From Mucilaginibacter sp. OK268 (GTDB lineage: Bacteria > Bacteroidota > Bacteroidia > Sphingobacteriales > Sphingobacteriaceae), in contig NZ_FNJV01000001.1 of assembly GCF_900103125.1 (NCBI RefSeq), positions 1,240,001-1,304,000 of the forward strand: DNA of 64,000 nucleotides, written 5' to 3'. The first letter of the stretch is position 1. The number at the start of each line of letters is the position of its first letter. This document shows, in pieces, positions 1 to 8,613 of this stretch. The notes under the pieces were generated by a model. It saw nothing but the letters and a program-made list of their open reading frames with translations, was not told where the DNA came from and searched no databases. The translations under genes and the position numbers were made by a program.

Positions 1-827
1 TGAAAACCGCCTTTGCCCCAGTTTTCAACGCCGATGAGCGCAATGGCCTGATTGTCTTTTTGAATAGGGGTAGCTTCATTCAGCAGCAATTTGAAGCCGA
101 TTTCCTGGTGCACCTGTTTCAGGCGGCTGAGGTTTGCCTGTTGATCGGCCTCATTTTCCCACCGCATATAATCACCATAATCGTGATTGCCCAATACCGA
201 GTATTTGCCATAAGGCGCTTCCAAACCGGCAAATGCCGGTATCCAGGGATCCATTTCGGTTGCCTGGTTATTAACCAGGTCACCGGTAAACAATATCATA
301 TCACTTTGCTGCGCGTTAACCAGGTCGAGCCCTTTCTGCACGCCTTTCGCATCACTGAAACTGCCGGAATGAATGTCGGATAACTGCGTGATTGTAAAAC
401 CATCAAACCGCTCGGGAAGATCATCAAAAAAGAGCGTTTCCCGGCGTACTTTATAATAGTGCCGCCCGCGCGTAATGCCAAACAGTAACAGCCCGAAAAA
501 TATGGCCGCTACTACTAACACTAACTCACTTACGGCATAACTGCGCGGCGGAAAACCACGAAACAAGCGGGTGAAATCTTCCAATACCAATATGATGGAG
601 CTCACCAGTTTGGGTATAAAAGATAACAGCATCAGGGCCATTAGCCAGGATACGAGTTTGGTATTGCGCGTAAAAGCGCTGAATATAATGGTGCCGGCCA
701 GTAAAGCGTCAAACAACCAATAGGCCAGGTATACGGATGTATTGACAGTAAGCGTTGCCAAAGCCGAAAAAAAGTAAATGTCAATAAGGAGCCATAAAAG
801 GATAAGGGCGGAAATTCGTGTCTTCAT
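1..827 (-). CDS. Membrane-anchored calcineurin-like metallophosphoesterase (C-terminus cut by window edge)
   Basis: The reading frame enters from the left edge and starts at the ATG ending at 827; an in-frame TAG two codons upstream fixes this start. About 275 residues are visible. The N-terminal ~120 residues hold several hydrophobic segments (membrane anchor). They are followed by metallophosphoesterase motifs in order: LSDIHSGSF (metal-binding D-x-H), FTGDLVNN (GD motif) and LGNHDYGDY (GNHD). The distal catalytic histidine motifs lie outside the window. The layout matches the YkuE/YaeI-like group of membrane-tethered phosphoesterases, some of which cleave lipid-linked diphosphates such as UDP-diacylglucosamine; the substrate here is unknown. 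It is divergent from the barrel gene at 980, with a 152 bp shared upstream region. Confidence 0.85.
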   Translation of the reverse strand, partial: MKTRISALILLWLLIDIYFFSALATLTVNTSVYLAYWLFDALLAGTIIFSAFTRNTKLVSWLMALMLLSFIPKLVSSIILVLEDFTRLFRGFPPRSYAVSELVLVVAAIFFGLLLFGITRGRHYYKVRRETLFFDDLPERFDGFTITQLSDIHSGSFSDAKGVQKGLDLVNAQQSDMILFTGDLVNNQATEMDPWIPAFAGLEAPYGKYSVLGNHDYGDYMRWENEADQQANLSRLKQVHQEIGFKLLLNEATPIQKDNQAIALIGVENWGKGGF

Positions 828-979
828 ATATCGCTATGACGAGTATGCCTTCAAAAGATTTTAAAGGCATGAACATGATGGCAATTGGATGACAAAAGGG
901 CCTTATATGTAACAAAAATGTTATGCTAGAAACTATAGCGATCAAGTAACGATATTGACTTAACCGCTGTCTTATAGTT

Positions 980-3430
980 ATGAAATTACTGTACCTATCT
1001 TTTTTAACCTTATTCGCACTATTTCTATTCAATTTTGCTGATGCTCAAACGAAAGACGGTAAAATTTCTGGAGCGGTTTTAGATGATGCTAAGAAACCAC
1101 TCGACGGGGCTACTGTAATTTTACTTACCGTAAAAGACTCGGTAGTTTTAGGTACCAAACTGGCCAATCCGGATGGTAGCTTCGCCTTTCAAAACTTAAA
1201 GGATAATACCTACATAATCAAGGTAACTTATATAGGTTACAAGAATTACAAAAGCGATCCTGTGCTGGTTAGCGGGCAAAAGTCGGTTAATCTACCACCC
1301 TTTATTTTATCTTCAATAGGCAAAAAACTGGCTGAAGTAAACGTAACCGCCCAAAAATCATACGTACAACAAAAAATTGACCGCACAGTAGTTAATGTTG
1401 GGGCGCTGATATCCAATACAGGCGCTAATGCTTTGGAGGTATTGGCAAAGACCCCTGGTGTGCAGATAGATGCCGATGGTAATATTACCTTTAAAGGGAA
1501 AAGCGGCGTAATGGTGATGATCGACGATAAACCCACCTATCTTTCGGCCGCGAACCTGGCAACTTATCTACGTTCGCTGCCTTCTTCAGCATTGGATCAG
1601 ATAGAGTTAATGGATAACCCACCAGCCAAGTATGATGCCGCAGGAAATGCGGGTGTGATCAACATCAAAACTAAAAAAAATACCACCCGTGGATTTAATG
1701 CAGTAGTATCCGCAAATTTTGCCCAGGGCTTTTATGGCCGTATGGATGAAAGCATCAACTTTAATTACCGGATAGATAAGGTTAACTTTTTTGCCAACGT
1801 TGCTTACAATAAGCAGAAAACTTTCAGAAGGCTCGAAATAGACCGCAATTATTTGGATGCGAGCGGTGATATTGCTTCTTCGTTAAAGGACATTTCCTAT
1901 TTCAGGCCATCCAGTAACAATACCAATATTAAAGCAGGCTTAGATTATTTTATATCGCCAAAAACAACCTGGGGAGTTGTATTTACCGGCAACATATCCC
2001 GCGATCATGACAGCAGCCCGGTATATAGCTTATTATATGATAAAAGCGGCGCATTGGACTCAACCATTAACACGCTCAATACATCCAAAAATAAGTTTGA
2101 CAGCAAAGGCATCAACCTGAACTATACCCATAAATTTGATAGCATAGGAAGAACCCTCACGTTCGACCTGGATTATATTCACGATATAGCAGGCAGCAAC
2201 CAGCTGTTTGTAAATAATACTTTTTTGCCTGATGGTACTTTAACAAATACACAAACTATAAGTGATAATTTACCTTCCACTATCAATATTTACTCTGCAA
2301 AAGTCGATTATACCCATCCGCTTAAAGGTAAGGCGAAACTGGAGGCAGGCGTTAAGAGCAGCTATGTGAATACAGATAATGCAGCCAATTACTTTAATGT
2401 GATCGACGGTGTAAACACCATCGACTATAATAATACCAACCAGTTTTTATATAAAGAGAATATAAACGCTGCGTATGTTAATTTCAATAAAACCTTCGGG
2501 CGGTTTTCGATACAAACGGGTTTGCGCTTAGAAAACACCAATGGCGACGGCCATCAGCTGGGAAACGCGCAAAAAGCCGATTCATCATTTGTTAAACATT
2601 ACACCAATCTGTTCCCAACGGCTTATTTTTCCTATAACCTGGATACCGCCGGTCATAATGTATTGGTGGCTTCTTACGGCCGCCGGATCGGGCGGCCGAG
2701 TTATGGAAGTTTAAATCCCTTTACCTTTTTTGTAGATAAGTTTACTTATTTCTCCGGAAATCCCTTCCTGAAACCACAGTTTACCGATAATTATAAACTG
2801 GCCTATAGTTTCAGGAGTTTATTTACCGTGGCCATTGCTTATAATCTTACAACCGATGTTCAAAATGAAACTATTCATAAAGATGGTAATGTGTTTGTAA
2901 GTACTACCGGCAACATAGGGCAACAAAAAACATGGGATTTTTCGGTCAACAGCAATCTTCAGCCGGCTAAATGGTGGTCGGTTAATCTGTATGCCGAGGT
3001 GTATAAAAATACTTATCAGGGCGCATTTTATACAGGCTACCTGAATCAGTCGCAATATACTTTTAGTGCCAATGGAAATAATCAATTCACTTTATCAAAA
3101 ACCTGGAGCGCTGAATTAAGCGGTTGGTATAATACCGGCGGTACTTATGGCCAGTTTGTTTCGATACCCACCGGTATGCTTAATGCCGCTGTTCAGAAAA
3201 AAATATTGAATAACAAGGCGTCCATCAAGTTCAATGTACGCGATGTATTGAAATCATTTAGTCCAAGCGGTACCATTACTAATATTGCAAATGCTACTGC
3301 AACCTATCACAACTTTGTAGATACGCAGGTGGCAACCCTTTCATTTACCTATAGTTTTGGTAAATCAATCACCATGCCGCATAAACGTGATACCGGCGGT
3401 GCCAGCAGTGAACAGGACAGGGCACATTGA
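980..3430 (+). CDS. TonB-dependent-receptor-like outer membrane protein with carboxypeptidase-regulatory domain
   Basis: 816 residues. A signal peptide (cut near ADAQ, residue ~23) is followed by a CarboxypepD_reg-like beta-sandwich (about 28-110, with GAVLDDAKKPLDGATV and the VTYIGY turn). A plug-like segment follows (about 115-225, containing VLAKTPGVQIDADG and the NPPAKYDAAGNAGVINI motif), then a long beta-barrel of alternating aromatic strands to residue ~800. This order is typical of the outer-membrane beta-barrel family (OMP_b-brl_3) of Bacteroidota, related to SusC but shorter and usually without a SusD partner; none is adjacent here. It ends in a short charged tail rather than a classic terminal aromatic. 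Its ligand cannot be told from sequence; siderophore or peptide uptake are possibilities. Confidence 0.85.
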   Translation: MKLLYLSFLTLFALFLFNFADAQTKDGKISGAVLDDAKKPLDGATVILLTVKDSVVLGTKLANPDGSFAFQNLKDNTYIIKVTYIGYKNYKSDPVLVSGQKSVNLPPFILSSIGKKLAEVNVTAQKSYVQQKIDRTVVNVGALISNTGANALEVLAKTPGVQIDADGNITFKGKSGVMVMIDDKPTYLSAANLATYLRSLPSSALDQIELMDNPPAKYDAAGNAGVINIKTKKNTTRGFNAVVSANFAQGFYGRMDESINFNYRIDKVNFFANVAYNKQKTFRRLEIDRNYLDASGDIASSLKDISYFRPSSNNTNIKAGLDYFISPKTTWGVVFTGNISRDHDSSPVYSLLYDKSGALDSTINTLNTSKNKFDSKGINLNYTHKFDSIGRTLTFDLDYIHDIAGSNQLFVNNTFLPDGTLTNTQTISDNLPSTINIYSAKVDYTHPLKGKAKLEAGVKSSYVNTDNAANYFNVIDGVNTIDYNNTNQFLYKENINAAYVNFNKTFGRFSIQTGLRLENTNGDGHQLGNAQKADSSFVKHYTNLFPTAYFSYNLDTAGHNVLVASYGRRIGRPSYGSLNPFTFFVDKFTYFSGNPFLKPQFTDNYKLAYSFRSLFTVAIAYNLTTDVQNETIHKDGNVFVSTTGNIGQQKTWDFSVNSNLQPAKWWSVNLYAEVYKNTYQGAFYTGYLNQSQYTFSANGNNQFTLSKTWSAELSGWYNTGGTYGQFVSIPTGMLNAAVQKKILNNKASIKFNVRDVLKSFSPSGTITNIANATATYHNFVDTQVATLSFTYSFGKSITMPHKRDTGGASSEQDRAH

Positions 3431-3542
3431 CATATTAATTATGATTCTGCTCTTGCTTCCTGGCCTTCTTTCTATAAAAGCCATTAACTGTCATTATTAA
3501 GGGAAAGTAAAATAATCGCAAATAATTGCGAAGTTTGTGGGG

Positions 3543-4016
3543 ATGACGGAATTGAACGAATACGAGTGTGAAATGCTGGATGCGATGCTGGAGGCTTTTG
3601 GGATACCGGACAGCTTAACACGCGTGCAATTGCTCAAACTTTTTGACGGGGACGAGGCCACCGCTTTTGCCATGGTACAAATATTAACATGGGAGGGGCT
3701 GATCAAGGAATCGGGTAATCATGGCGATTATGAACTGCCGGAGAAATTGATACTGAAGCCAAAAGGCGAGAAATTCCTTAAAGACGGCGGTTTTAGCCGG
3801 CGTTACCAGCTGGAGCAGCAAAAGCCAGTGGAGGTTGGTGGCACGCTGGTTAAATTACAACAGCAAAATATGCGCTTACAAACCGAAAAACTGGCTAACC
3901 AGGGTGAGATTTCCCGACTAGAAAAACGGATCAATGGCTACCGCACCCGTCAATATATTTGGTGGGCGCTGATAGTTGTTGCCTTAATCCTGGGTTACTG
4001 GCTTGGCCATAAGTAA
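3543..4016 (+). CDS. Hypothetical protein: winged-helix-like N-terminus, coiled coil, C-terminal membrane anchor
   Basis: 157 residues from the ATG at 3543; a GTG two codons upstream (3537) is the alternative start. Residues ~1-80 are compact and acidic, with helix patterns resembling a winged helix (DSLTRVQLLKLFDG, then LTWEGLIKESG). Residues ~95-135 are Gln/Glu/Arg-rich and look coiled-coil. The last ~20 residues (WWALIVVALILGYWLG) form one transmembrane helix, giving a tail-anchored protein facing the cytoplasm. I do not recognise the family. A small inverted repeat, TCGCAA-N4-TTGCGA (3516-3531), sits just upstream and could be an operator. Confidence 0.7.
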   Translation: MTELNEYECEMLDAMLEAFGIPDSLTRVQLLKLFDGDEATAFAMVQILTWEGLIKESGNHGDYELPEKLILKPKGEKFLKDGGFSRRYQLEQQKPVEVGGTLVKLQQQNMRLQTEKLANQGEISRLEKRINGYRTRQYIWWALIVVALILGYWLGHK

Positions 4017-4042
4017 AAGCGTTCGCCCAGGAAAAAATATCT

Positions 4043-4318
4043 TTATTCAGCAGGCTCAACACCCTTTTCGGTATTGTCGTCATCTTCTCTTTCCACTGTG
4101 ATGGTACATTCTGTTACCAGGGCAGCCAGTGTACCAATAGCCGCAAACACCGGTGCCAGTATAACACCCAGCAGACCCACGCTTAATGGAAAGCTCATCA
4201 GTTCCTTACCAGTTTTATCACTTATCGTAATGCGGCTCACGTTACCTTCATGAACCAATTCTTTTATTTTTCCCAGTAACGATTCGCCACTGATGGAAAA
4301 TGATTCTTTTTTACCCAT
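4043..4318 (-). CDS. DUF4342 family protein
   Basis: 91 residues. It matches the pattern of DUF4342 proteins: an N-terminal segment resembling a UBA-like helix pair (SGESLLGKIKELVHEGNVSRITI), then the conserved GKELMSFPLSVGLLGVILAPVF stretch, which is a hydrophobic, probably membrane-associated helix, and an acidic tail. In related bacteria the family is small, conserved and of unknown function. It faces the gene at 3543 tail to tail with a 26 bp gap, so the two are not co-transcribed. Confidence 0.75.
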   Translation of the reverse strand: MGKKESFSISGESLLGKIKELVHEGNVSRITISDKTGKELMSFPLSVGLLGVILAPVFAAIGTLAALVTECTITVEREDDDNTEKGVEPAE

Positions 4319-4456
4319 TTGCTGAAATTTATAATTTAGTTATTGGATGATGATCAATGGGGTTTGTTACAGAACCGGGCCTGAACAAATTTTAACTTGA
4401 TTAGATCGATTTTGGCAAGCCCCGCACCATTGTGTTTTAGATTACTATTTTTGCTT

Positions 4457-4753
4457 ATGCTTTTTGATGTACACTTATACTCCGGAACAGTCCTTATTAG
4501 CGAAAAATCAAATACAAAATATCAAATAGGGGACAAACATGCATTTTTGCTTTATGTGAGAGCAGACCTAAATGCTGAATATAACCAAGGCAACGCAGAG
4601 GAAATTATTTTCGACTTGGGTTTTGAAGAAATTGAATTTTCAAGAGCCGGAAAAGTAAGCCCTGAAAAAGCAGCTGTTAGCCACAATAAAATATACTATG
4701 ATAATGCTGTTAAGTCTGGCGCATCATTCGTTTTGTATTCTGACCCAATTTAA
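4457..4753 (+). CDS. Small hypothetical cytosolic protein
   Basis: 98 residues from the ATG at 4457. The frame stays open upstream to a TTG at 4397, which would add 20 hydrophobic residues, but I prefer the ATG because the protein then starts directly with a structured mixed alpha/beta chain (FDVHLYSGTVLISEK). No motif tells its function. The chain includes a Glu-rich centre (EEIIFDLGFEEIEFSRAGKV) and ends in SFVLYSDPI. The composition suggests a small soluble protein. Upstream sequence to 4318 is non-coding and AT-rich. Confidence 0.5.
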   Translation: MLFDVHLYSGTVLISEKSNTKYQIGDKHAFLLYVRADLNAEYNQGNAEEIIFDLGFEEIEFSRAGKVSPEKAAVSHNKIYYDNAVKSGASFVLYSDPI

Positions 4754-4779
4754 ATCTCGCGATATTAATATTCGAGATT
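4753..4779. terminator. Possible transcription terminator hairpin
   Basis: A 7 bp inverted repeat, AATCTCG / CGAGATT, with a 13-base AT-rich loop, immediately overlaps the stop of the gene at 4457. It lies between that gene and the convergent serine hydrolase. There is no clear T-tract, so it is a weak call. Confidence 0.3.
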
Positions 4780-4850
4780 AGCACTATAAAAAAGCAATAT
4801 GCTATTATCGGATATTACAAGCATCTGGGGAAGAGGATTACCCAATAAGC

Positions 4851-6491
4851 TTATTCCACTTTTACAAACGTCACATTTCTGGCCCGGTTAACAGATATTT
4901 TAAACCCTTTAATTTTATCATTGGCATCCCTTGTGAAATAGATATCAGCACCGCCGTCGGCACTTTTGAAGCCATCATAATAGGTAGGGTTAATGGCTTG
5001 ATCGTTTACCGGGTCGATATGAAGGGTGAGTTTGCCGTTTTGGATAACTACCGTATACTTACTTTCTGTCTCTGTAGAATAATATACACCGGTATAGGCT
5101 TTAAGATAATCCTCGCCATTGCCTGCAGCTTTTACTGCCGCATAAACGGTGGTATCCTTTGTTTTTGTGATGTGAATAAAGCCTTTATTATTGAATATTA
5201 TTTGCTCTCCGTTAACACTGAAAGAATTTCGTCCTATAGGTCGAAGTTTAAAACGTGCAGTACACAGCGTATCATTTTTTAGCATCAATTGCAGGCCGGC
5301 GCCGTTTTTCTGGTTTTGATACCAGCCTGTAAATGCTCTTAACTGATCGGGTGATAGCGGATAGGTTTTATTCTGTTGAGTTGGTTGAGACAGAGGTTTT
5401 TCTTTATCCGGAACAAACAGATCCTCCACCTGGCGGACCAGACTAAAGTCGGCATTGGAAGCATTGCTTAAAAAAGCGATAGACAGCTTTAGCTGCGGAT
5501 AACACAACAGGAGCGACCGGTAGCCTGCTGTAGCCCCATCGTGGTTAATATAATCCCAGCCACGGCGTTTCTGTATAAATAACCCCATCCCATAAGCGTT
5601 TTCCGCACCACTGTTCAGGTGATCAACCGCTATTTGCTGTGGTAGCAGGGAAGGGCTGCCTAATTTGCCGCCCCAGTAATATTCGTTCCATTTCAATAAG
5701 TCTTCGGCGGTAGTAAGCAGACCGCCATTGCCATAGGCATATTCATTGGGCATATCGGTTTCATAGCCTGTATCTGTTGTGTGATAAGCTATAGCCCGAT
5801 TTAAAACGATACGTTTAAAATTGTCGCGCCATTGGGTATGTGTCATCCCCGCGAGTTCAAAAATGTATTTACGGGTAAATTCAGCCAGCTCCATGCCTGT
5901 GATGCGTTTAACGATCAGGGCCTGCAGGTTAAAGTTTGAATTGCTGTAAATAAATTCATCGCCGGGTTTATTGTTCAGCGCTTTTTGGTGCGATACAATA
6001 TACAGCACATCATCATTGTTATAAGTTTTGGTTGATCGTGGCCAGCCTGCAATGTCCATAACTGAACCCCAGTCGCGCAGTCCGCTGGTATGATGAAGCA
6101 GGTTGCTTATCCTGATCACCGAACCATAATCAGGTATCTCGGGCAGGTATTTGCGAATATCATCATTAAGCGAAATTTTACCTTGCTGCGCCAACAGCAA
6201 AATGGCCGCGGCTGTAAATTGTTTGGATACCGACCCTGCTTCAGTTACTGATGATGTGGTTAAAGGTACCCGGTGTTCCAGATCGGCCATGCCCCATGAT
6301 TTGGAGTAAATAAGCACCCCGTTCCGGGAAATAGCCAGTTCACAGCCGGGGTTTTGCGGTTGGTAAGCGCTGAATAGTTTATCTATCTGTGCCAGGGTAT
6401 CCTGCAAAGTTTGTGCATGTGCAAAGGAGGAAATTAATAAGAAGGTAATAAAGGCAAGTGGTTTTTTTATGCAAAATGTTGAGTGGTTCAT
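4851..6491 (-). CDS. Secreted serine hydrolase, beta-lactamase/class C penicillin-binding fold
   Basis: 546 residues with a signal peptide (AHAQ, cut near 27). The catalytic domain carries the class C beta-lactamase/DD-peptidase motifs: SxxK as S87-V-S-K90 (nucleophile serine and general base), YSN at Y183-S-N185, and HDG (in INHDGATAGYRS) in place of KTG. The histidine variant is common in the esterase/D-aminopeptidase side of this family. The C-terminal ~170 residues form an additional beta-rich lipocalin-like region of the kind often fused to these enzymes (DUF3471-like). Likely a periplasmic or surface peptidase/esterase; a true beta-lactamase role is less likely given the size. It is monocistronic, divergent from the carbonic anhydrase gene. 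Confidence 0.85.
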   Translation of the reverse strand: MNHSTFCIKKPLAFITFLLISSFAHAQTLQDTLAQIDKLFSAYQPQNPGCELAISRNGVLIYSKSWGMADLEHRVPLTTSSVTEAGSVSKQFTAAAILLLAQQGKISLNDDIRKYLPEIPDYGSVIRISNLLHHTSGLRDWGSVMDIAGWPRSTKTYNNDDVLYIVSHQKALNNKPGDEFIYSNSNFNLQALIVKRITGMELAEFTRKYIFELAGMTHTQWRDNFKRIVLNRAIAYHTTDTGYETDMPNEYAYGNGGLLTTAEDLLKWNEYYWGGKLGSPSLLPQQIAVDHLNSGAENAYGMGLFIQKRRGWDYINHDGATAGYRSLLLCYPQLKLSIAFLSNASNADFSLVRQVEDLFVPDKEKPLSQPTQQNKTYPLSPDQLRAFTGWYQNQKNGAGLQLMLKNDTLCTARFKLRPIGRNSFSVNGEQIIFNNKGFIHITKTKDTTVYAAVKAAGNGEDYLKAYTGVYYSTETESKYTVVIQNGKLTLHIDPVNDQAINPTYYDGFKSADGGADIYFTRDANDKIKGFKISVNRARNVTFVKVE

Positions 6492-6677
6492 TTTGTATTC
6501 AATTTTTTATAAGTGACGCTAATTTGTTTTACTTCGTTACAGTTGATATCAAATTTATCCTGATCAATTTATTGTATTAACTCCGAAAACCGTAACCAGG
6601 AAAAGTTATGTTTGCAAGGGTTAATAAATGCCTAATAAATGGGTAAATTCCTGCTTTAATTCACGGTCGCAGAAAAC

Positions 6678-6685
6678 TACCTTTG
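6678..6685 (+). promoter_or_regulatory. Bacteroidota-type -7 box (TACCTTTG) upstream of carbonic anhydrase
   Basis: TACCTTTG matches the Bacteroidota sigma consensus TAnnTTTG exactly and lies 26 bp before the start codon. A TTTA about 19 bases upstream could act as a degenerate -33 element. Confidence 0.5.
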
Positions 6686-6711
6686 CGCCCGATTTTTAGC
6701 TTATTTAATAA

Positions 6712-7524
6712 ATGTTTATTATGAACCCCCTACAAAAATTAACATTTTTATTAACTGGTTTACTGTTTTTAAGTGCCGGTTTAGTCTTTGGACAGAAAAA
6801 AAATAGCACACACGCCCATAAATTAGCCCTGGTCGACTCCGCCCAATGGCGCAAAGATAACTACATCGTAAATCGGGATTCTGCCTTTGCTAATCCTTAT
6901 TTTGCCTTGCAAAAGTTAACAGGCGGTAATCGCCGGTTCACCGAAAGCCGGAGTATTTATCCAAGACAAAACCCTGCATTGATCAAAAAACTGGCTTCGG
7001 GACAAGCTCCTTTTGCCACCATTGTTGGCTGCTCCGATTCAAGGGTTTCTGCCGAAATTTTGTTTGATCAGGGCTTTGGCGATCTTTTTATCGTTCGTAC
7101 CGCCGGGCAGGTTATGGCCGAAGCATCTTATGGTACATTGGAATATGGTTTCCTCGCGCTAAAAACAAAATTGATCGTGGTGTTGGGCCACACCAATTGT
7201 GGTGCGGTAGATGCGGCTATCAAACGCCCTGAAAACCCGCCGGGTCATATTGTAAGTTTGATCAATGCTATCAAACCTGCGGCTATTGCGGCAAAAAAAA
7301 TGCCGGGTAATGTACTTGATAATGCCATACGGCTCAACGTTATTAACCAGGTAAACCATTTACGCCAGCTGGAACCTGTACTAAGTAAAAACTATGAAGA
7401 GGGTAAACTACTTATTGTAGGTGCTGTTTATGATCTGGGAACAGGTAAAGTAACCTTTCTAAAAGAAACACTGGAACATCTGCCGGCAACCGCCTTTGCC
7501 AGGCACGATATTACTGGTAAATAG
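6712..7524 (+). CDS. Secreted beta-class carbonic anhydrase
   Basis: 270 residues. A hydrophobic N-terminus (about 5-28, ending VFGQ) acts as signal peptide; the second ATG at 6721 is an equally good start. The beta-carbonic anhydrase zinc site is complete: C107-S-D109-S-R111 and H160-T-N-C163-G. The Asp-Arg dyad is retained, so the enzyme should interconvert CO2 and bicarbonate. Export places it in the periplasm or, if lipidated, on an envelope membrane, although no lipobox cysteine is seen. Most bacterial beta-class enzymes are cytosolic, so the signal peptide is notable though not unique. Flanked by a candidate promoter upstream and a hairpin downstream, it appears to be a single-gene unit. 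Confidence 0.92.
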   Translation: MFIMNPLQKLTFLLTGLLFLSAGLVFGQKKNSTHAHKLALVDSAQWRKDNYIVNRDSAFANPYFALQKLTGGNRRFTESRSIYPRQNPALIKKLASGQAPFATIVGCSDSRVSAEILFDQGFGDLFIVRTAGQVMAEASYGTLEYGFLALKTKLIVVLGHTNCGAVDAAIKRPENPPGHIVSLINAIKPAAIAAKKMPGNVLDNAIRLNVINQVNHLRQLEPVLSKNYEEGKLLIVGAVYDLGTGKVTFLKETLEHLPATAFARHDITGK

Positions 7525-7616
7525 CTTGCTTTTATTAGCTATTGAAGTGGCCTTTTTTTGAATTATCGGGTAGAAACAGGTAATGCTTTTAATACTGATA
7601 TGGGTTGAAAGTTATT

Positions 7617-7654
7617 ATCCCCGCAGGCATCCTGAAAAAGGCCCTGCGGGGGAT
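7617..7654. terminator. GC-rich hairpin between convergent genes
   Basis: ATCCCCGCAGG pairs with CCTGCGGGGGAT (one bulged base) across a ~15-base loop. It sits between the carbonic anhydrase stop and the PorP stop, which is where a bidirectional terminator is expected. No strong T-run follows on either side. Confidence 0.5.
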
Positions 7655-7662
7655 TAGAATAG

Positions 7663-8589
7663 CTATAATAATTTGGCCTTAACGGCGCCGCTACCAAAGC
7701 GATAGCTAAGGGTAACTTCGTGCGTAGGGATGTTAAAACCACCCAGGTTATCAGAGTTTGTACCAAACTGATAACTATAACCTAAGTGGAACCGGCTTAC
7801 ATTGAATGATATAATTCCGGCGACCTCGCCATTTATGCGGTAGCTTGCGCCAAGCCCAAGGGTTTCTTTTAGATAAAATATACTGGAGAAATCTGTAATG
7901 AGCGGCACCCCCCGGGCATATGAAAATAAGATGGATGGTTTAACTTTTATATCTTCTGCTATATCTCTGATAAAGGCTCCTGTAAAGTAATAGTGATTTA
8001 TAAAATTGTTGTTGTTTTGTACTGATGCCGTACCTAAACTGGTGATAGTCAATTCCGGTGCGGATATACCCAAGTAATACCAATCTGTATAATACATGAC
8101 CGCAAAGCCCAGATTGGGTTTGGTTTGCCTTACATCATTGGCAAATGTTGGATCGGCAGCATCTAAAGTGGAGTAATTGGCCCTGTAGTTTCTTATACCT
8201 GCATTTAAGGATACCCCTAAAAAATCCTTTTGCCCCAATTGGATTGATTTGGCAAAATAGGCGTTTACTTCTGTTTGCCGTTCTATAGCAAACTGATCGT
8301 TAAGAACGATGAGGCCAGCAGCCGCACTCATTGATTCGATAGGTATGTTACCGTTAAACTGGAAGGTGGTGGGCGCCCCGTCTACACCAACCCATTGTTT
8401 GCGCCCCATCATATTCACCGAGGCCGCTTTATCCAGCAAGGAATAAGCGGAGTTAAGCGGGGTGAGGTTATCCATGTATTGCGTATAGCTGAAAGCCTGG
8501 CTTTGCGCATGTACTTTTGTTACCAGTGATAAAAACAGTACAAACAGTATAGCTCCTGTATTTTTATGAATGATATATCTTGATTTCAT
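7663..8589 (-). CDS. PorP/SprF family type IX secretion system outer membrane protein
   Basis: 308 residues. The signal peptide ends near VHAQSQ. The mature protein shows the PorP/SprF signature: an N-terminal FSYTQYMDNLTPLNSAYSL, a following RKQWVGVDGAPTTFQF, then repeated amphipathic strands ending in the SYRFG type of C-terminus. Family knowledge: these outer-membrane barrels cooperate with the T9SS to secrete or hold cargo with type B (CHU_C) sorting domains. It starts 24 bp after the stop of the giant cargo gene, so it is almost certainly the dedicated partner and the last gene of a four-gene leftward operon. Confidence 0.92.
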   Translation of the reverse strand: MKSRYIIHKNTGAILFVLFLSLVTKVHAQSQAFSYTQYMDNLTPLNSAYSLLDKAASVNMMGRKQWVGVDGAPTTFQFNGNIPIESMSAAAGLIVLNDQFAIERQTEVNAYFAKSIQLGQKDFLGVSLNAGIRNYRANYSTLDAADPTFANDVRQTKPNLGFAVMYYTDWYYLGISAPELTITSLGTASVQNNNNFINHYYFTGAFIRDIAEDIKVKPSILFSYARGVPLITDFSSIFYLKETLGLGASYRINGEVAGIISFNVSRFHLGYSYQFGTNSDNLGGFNIPTHEVTLSYRFGSGAVKAKLL

Positions 8590-8613
8590 TTCTTTTAATT
8601 ACTAAAGGTTCAT

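Noticed and set aside
60-481. Open frames at 60-383 (+) and 296-481 (-) at the left edge
   Set aside because: Both are out of frame with the truncated metallophosphoesterase, whose minus-strand frame carries the GDLVNN and GNHDYGDY motifs.
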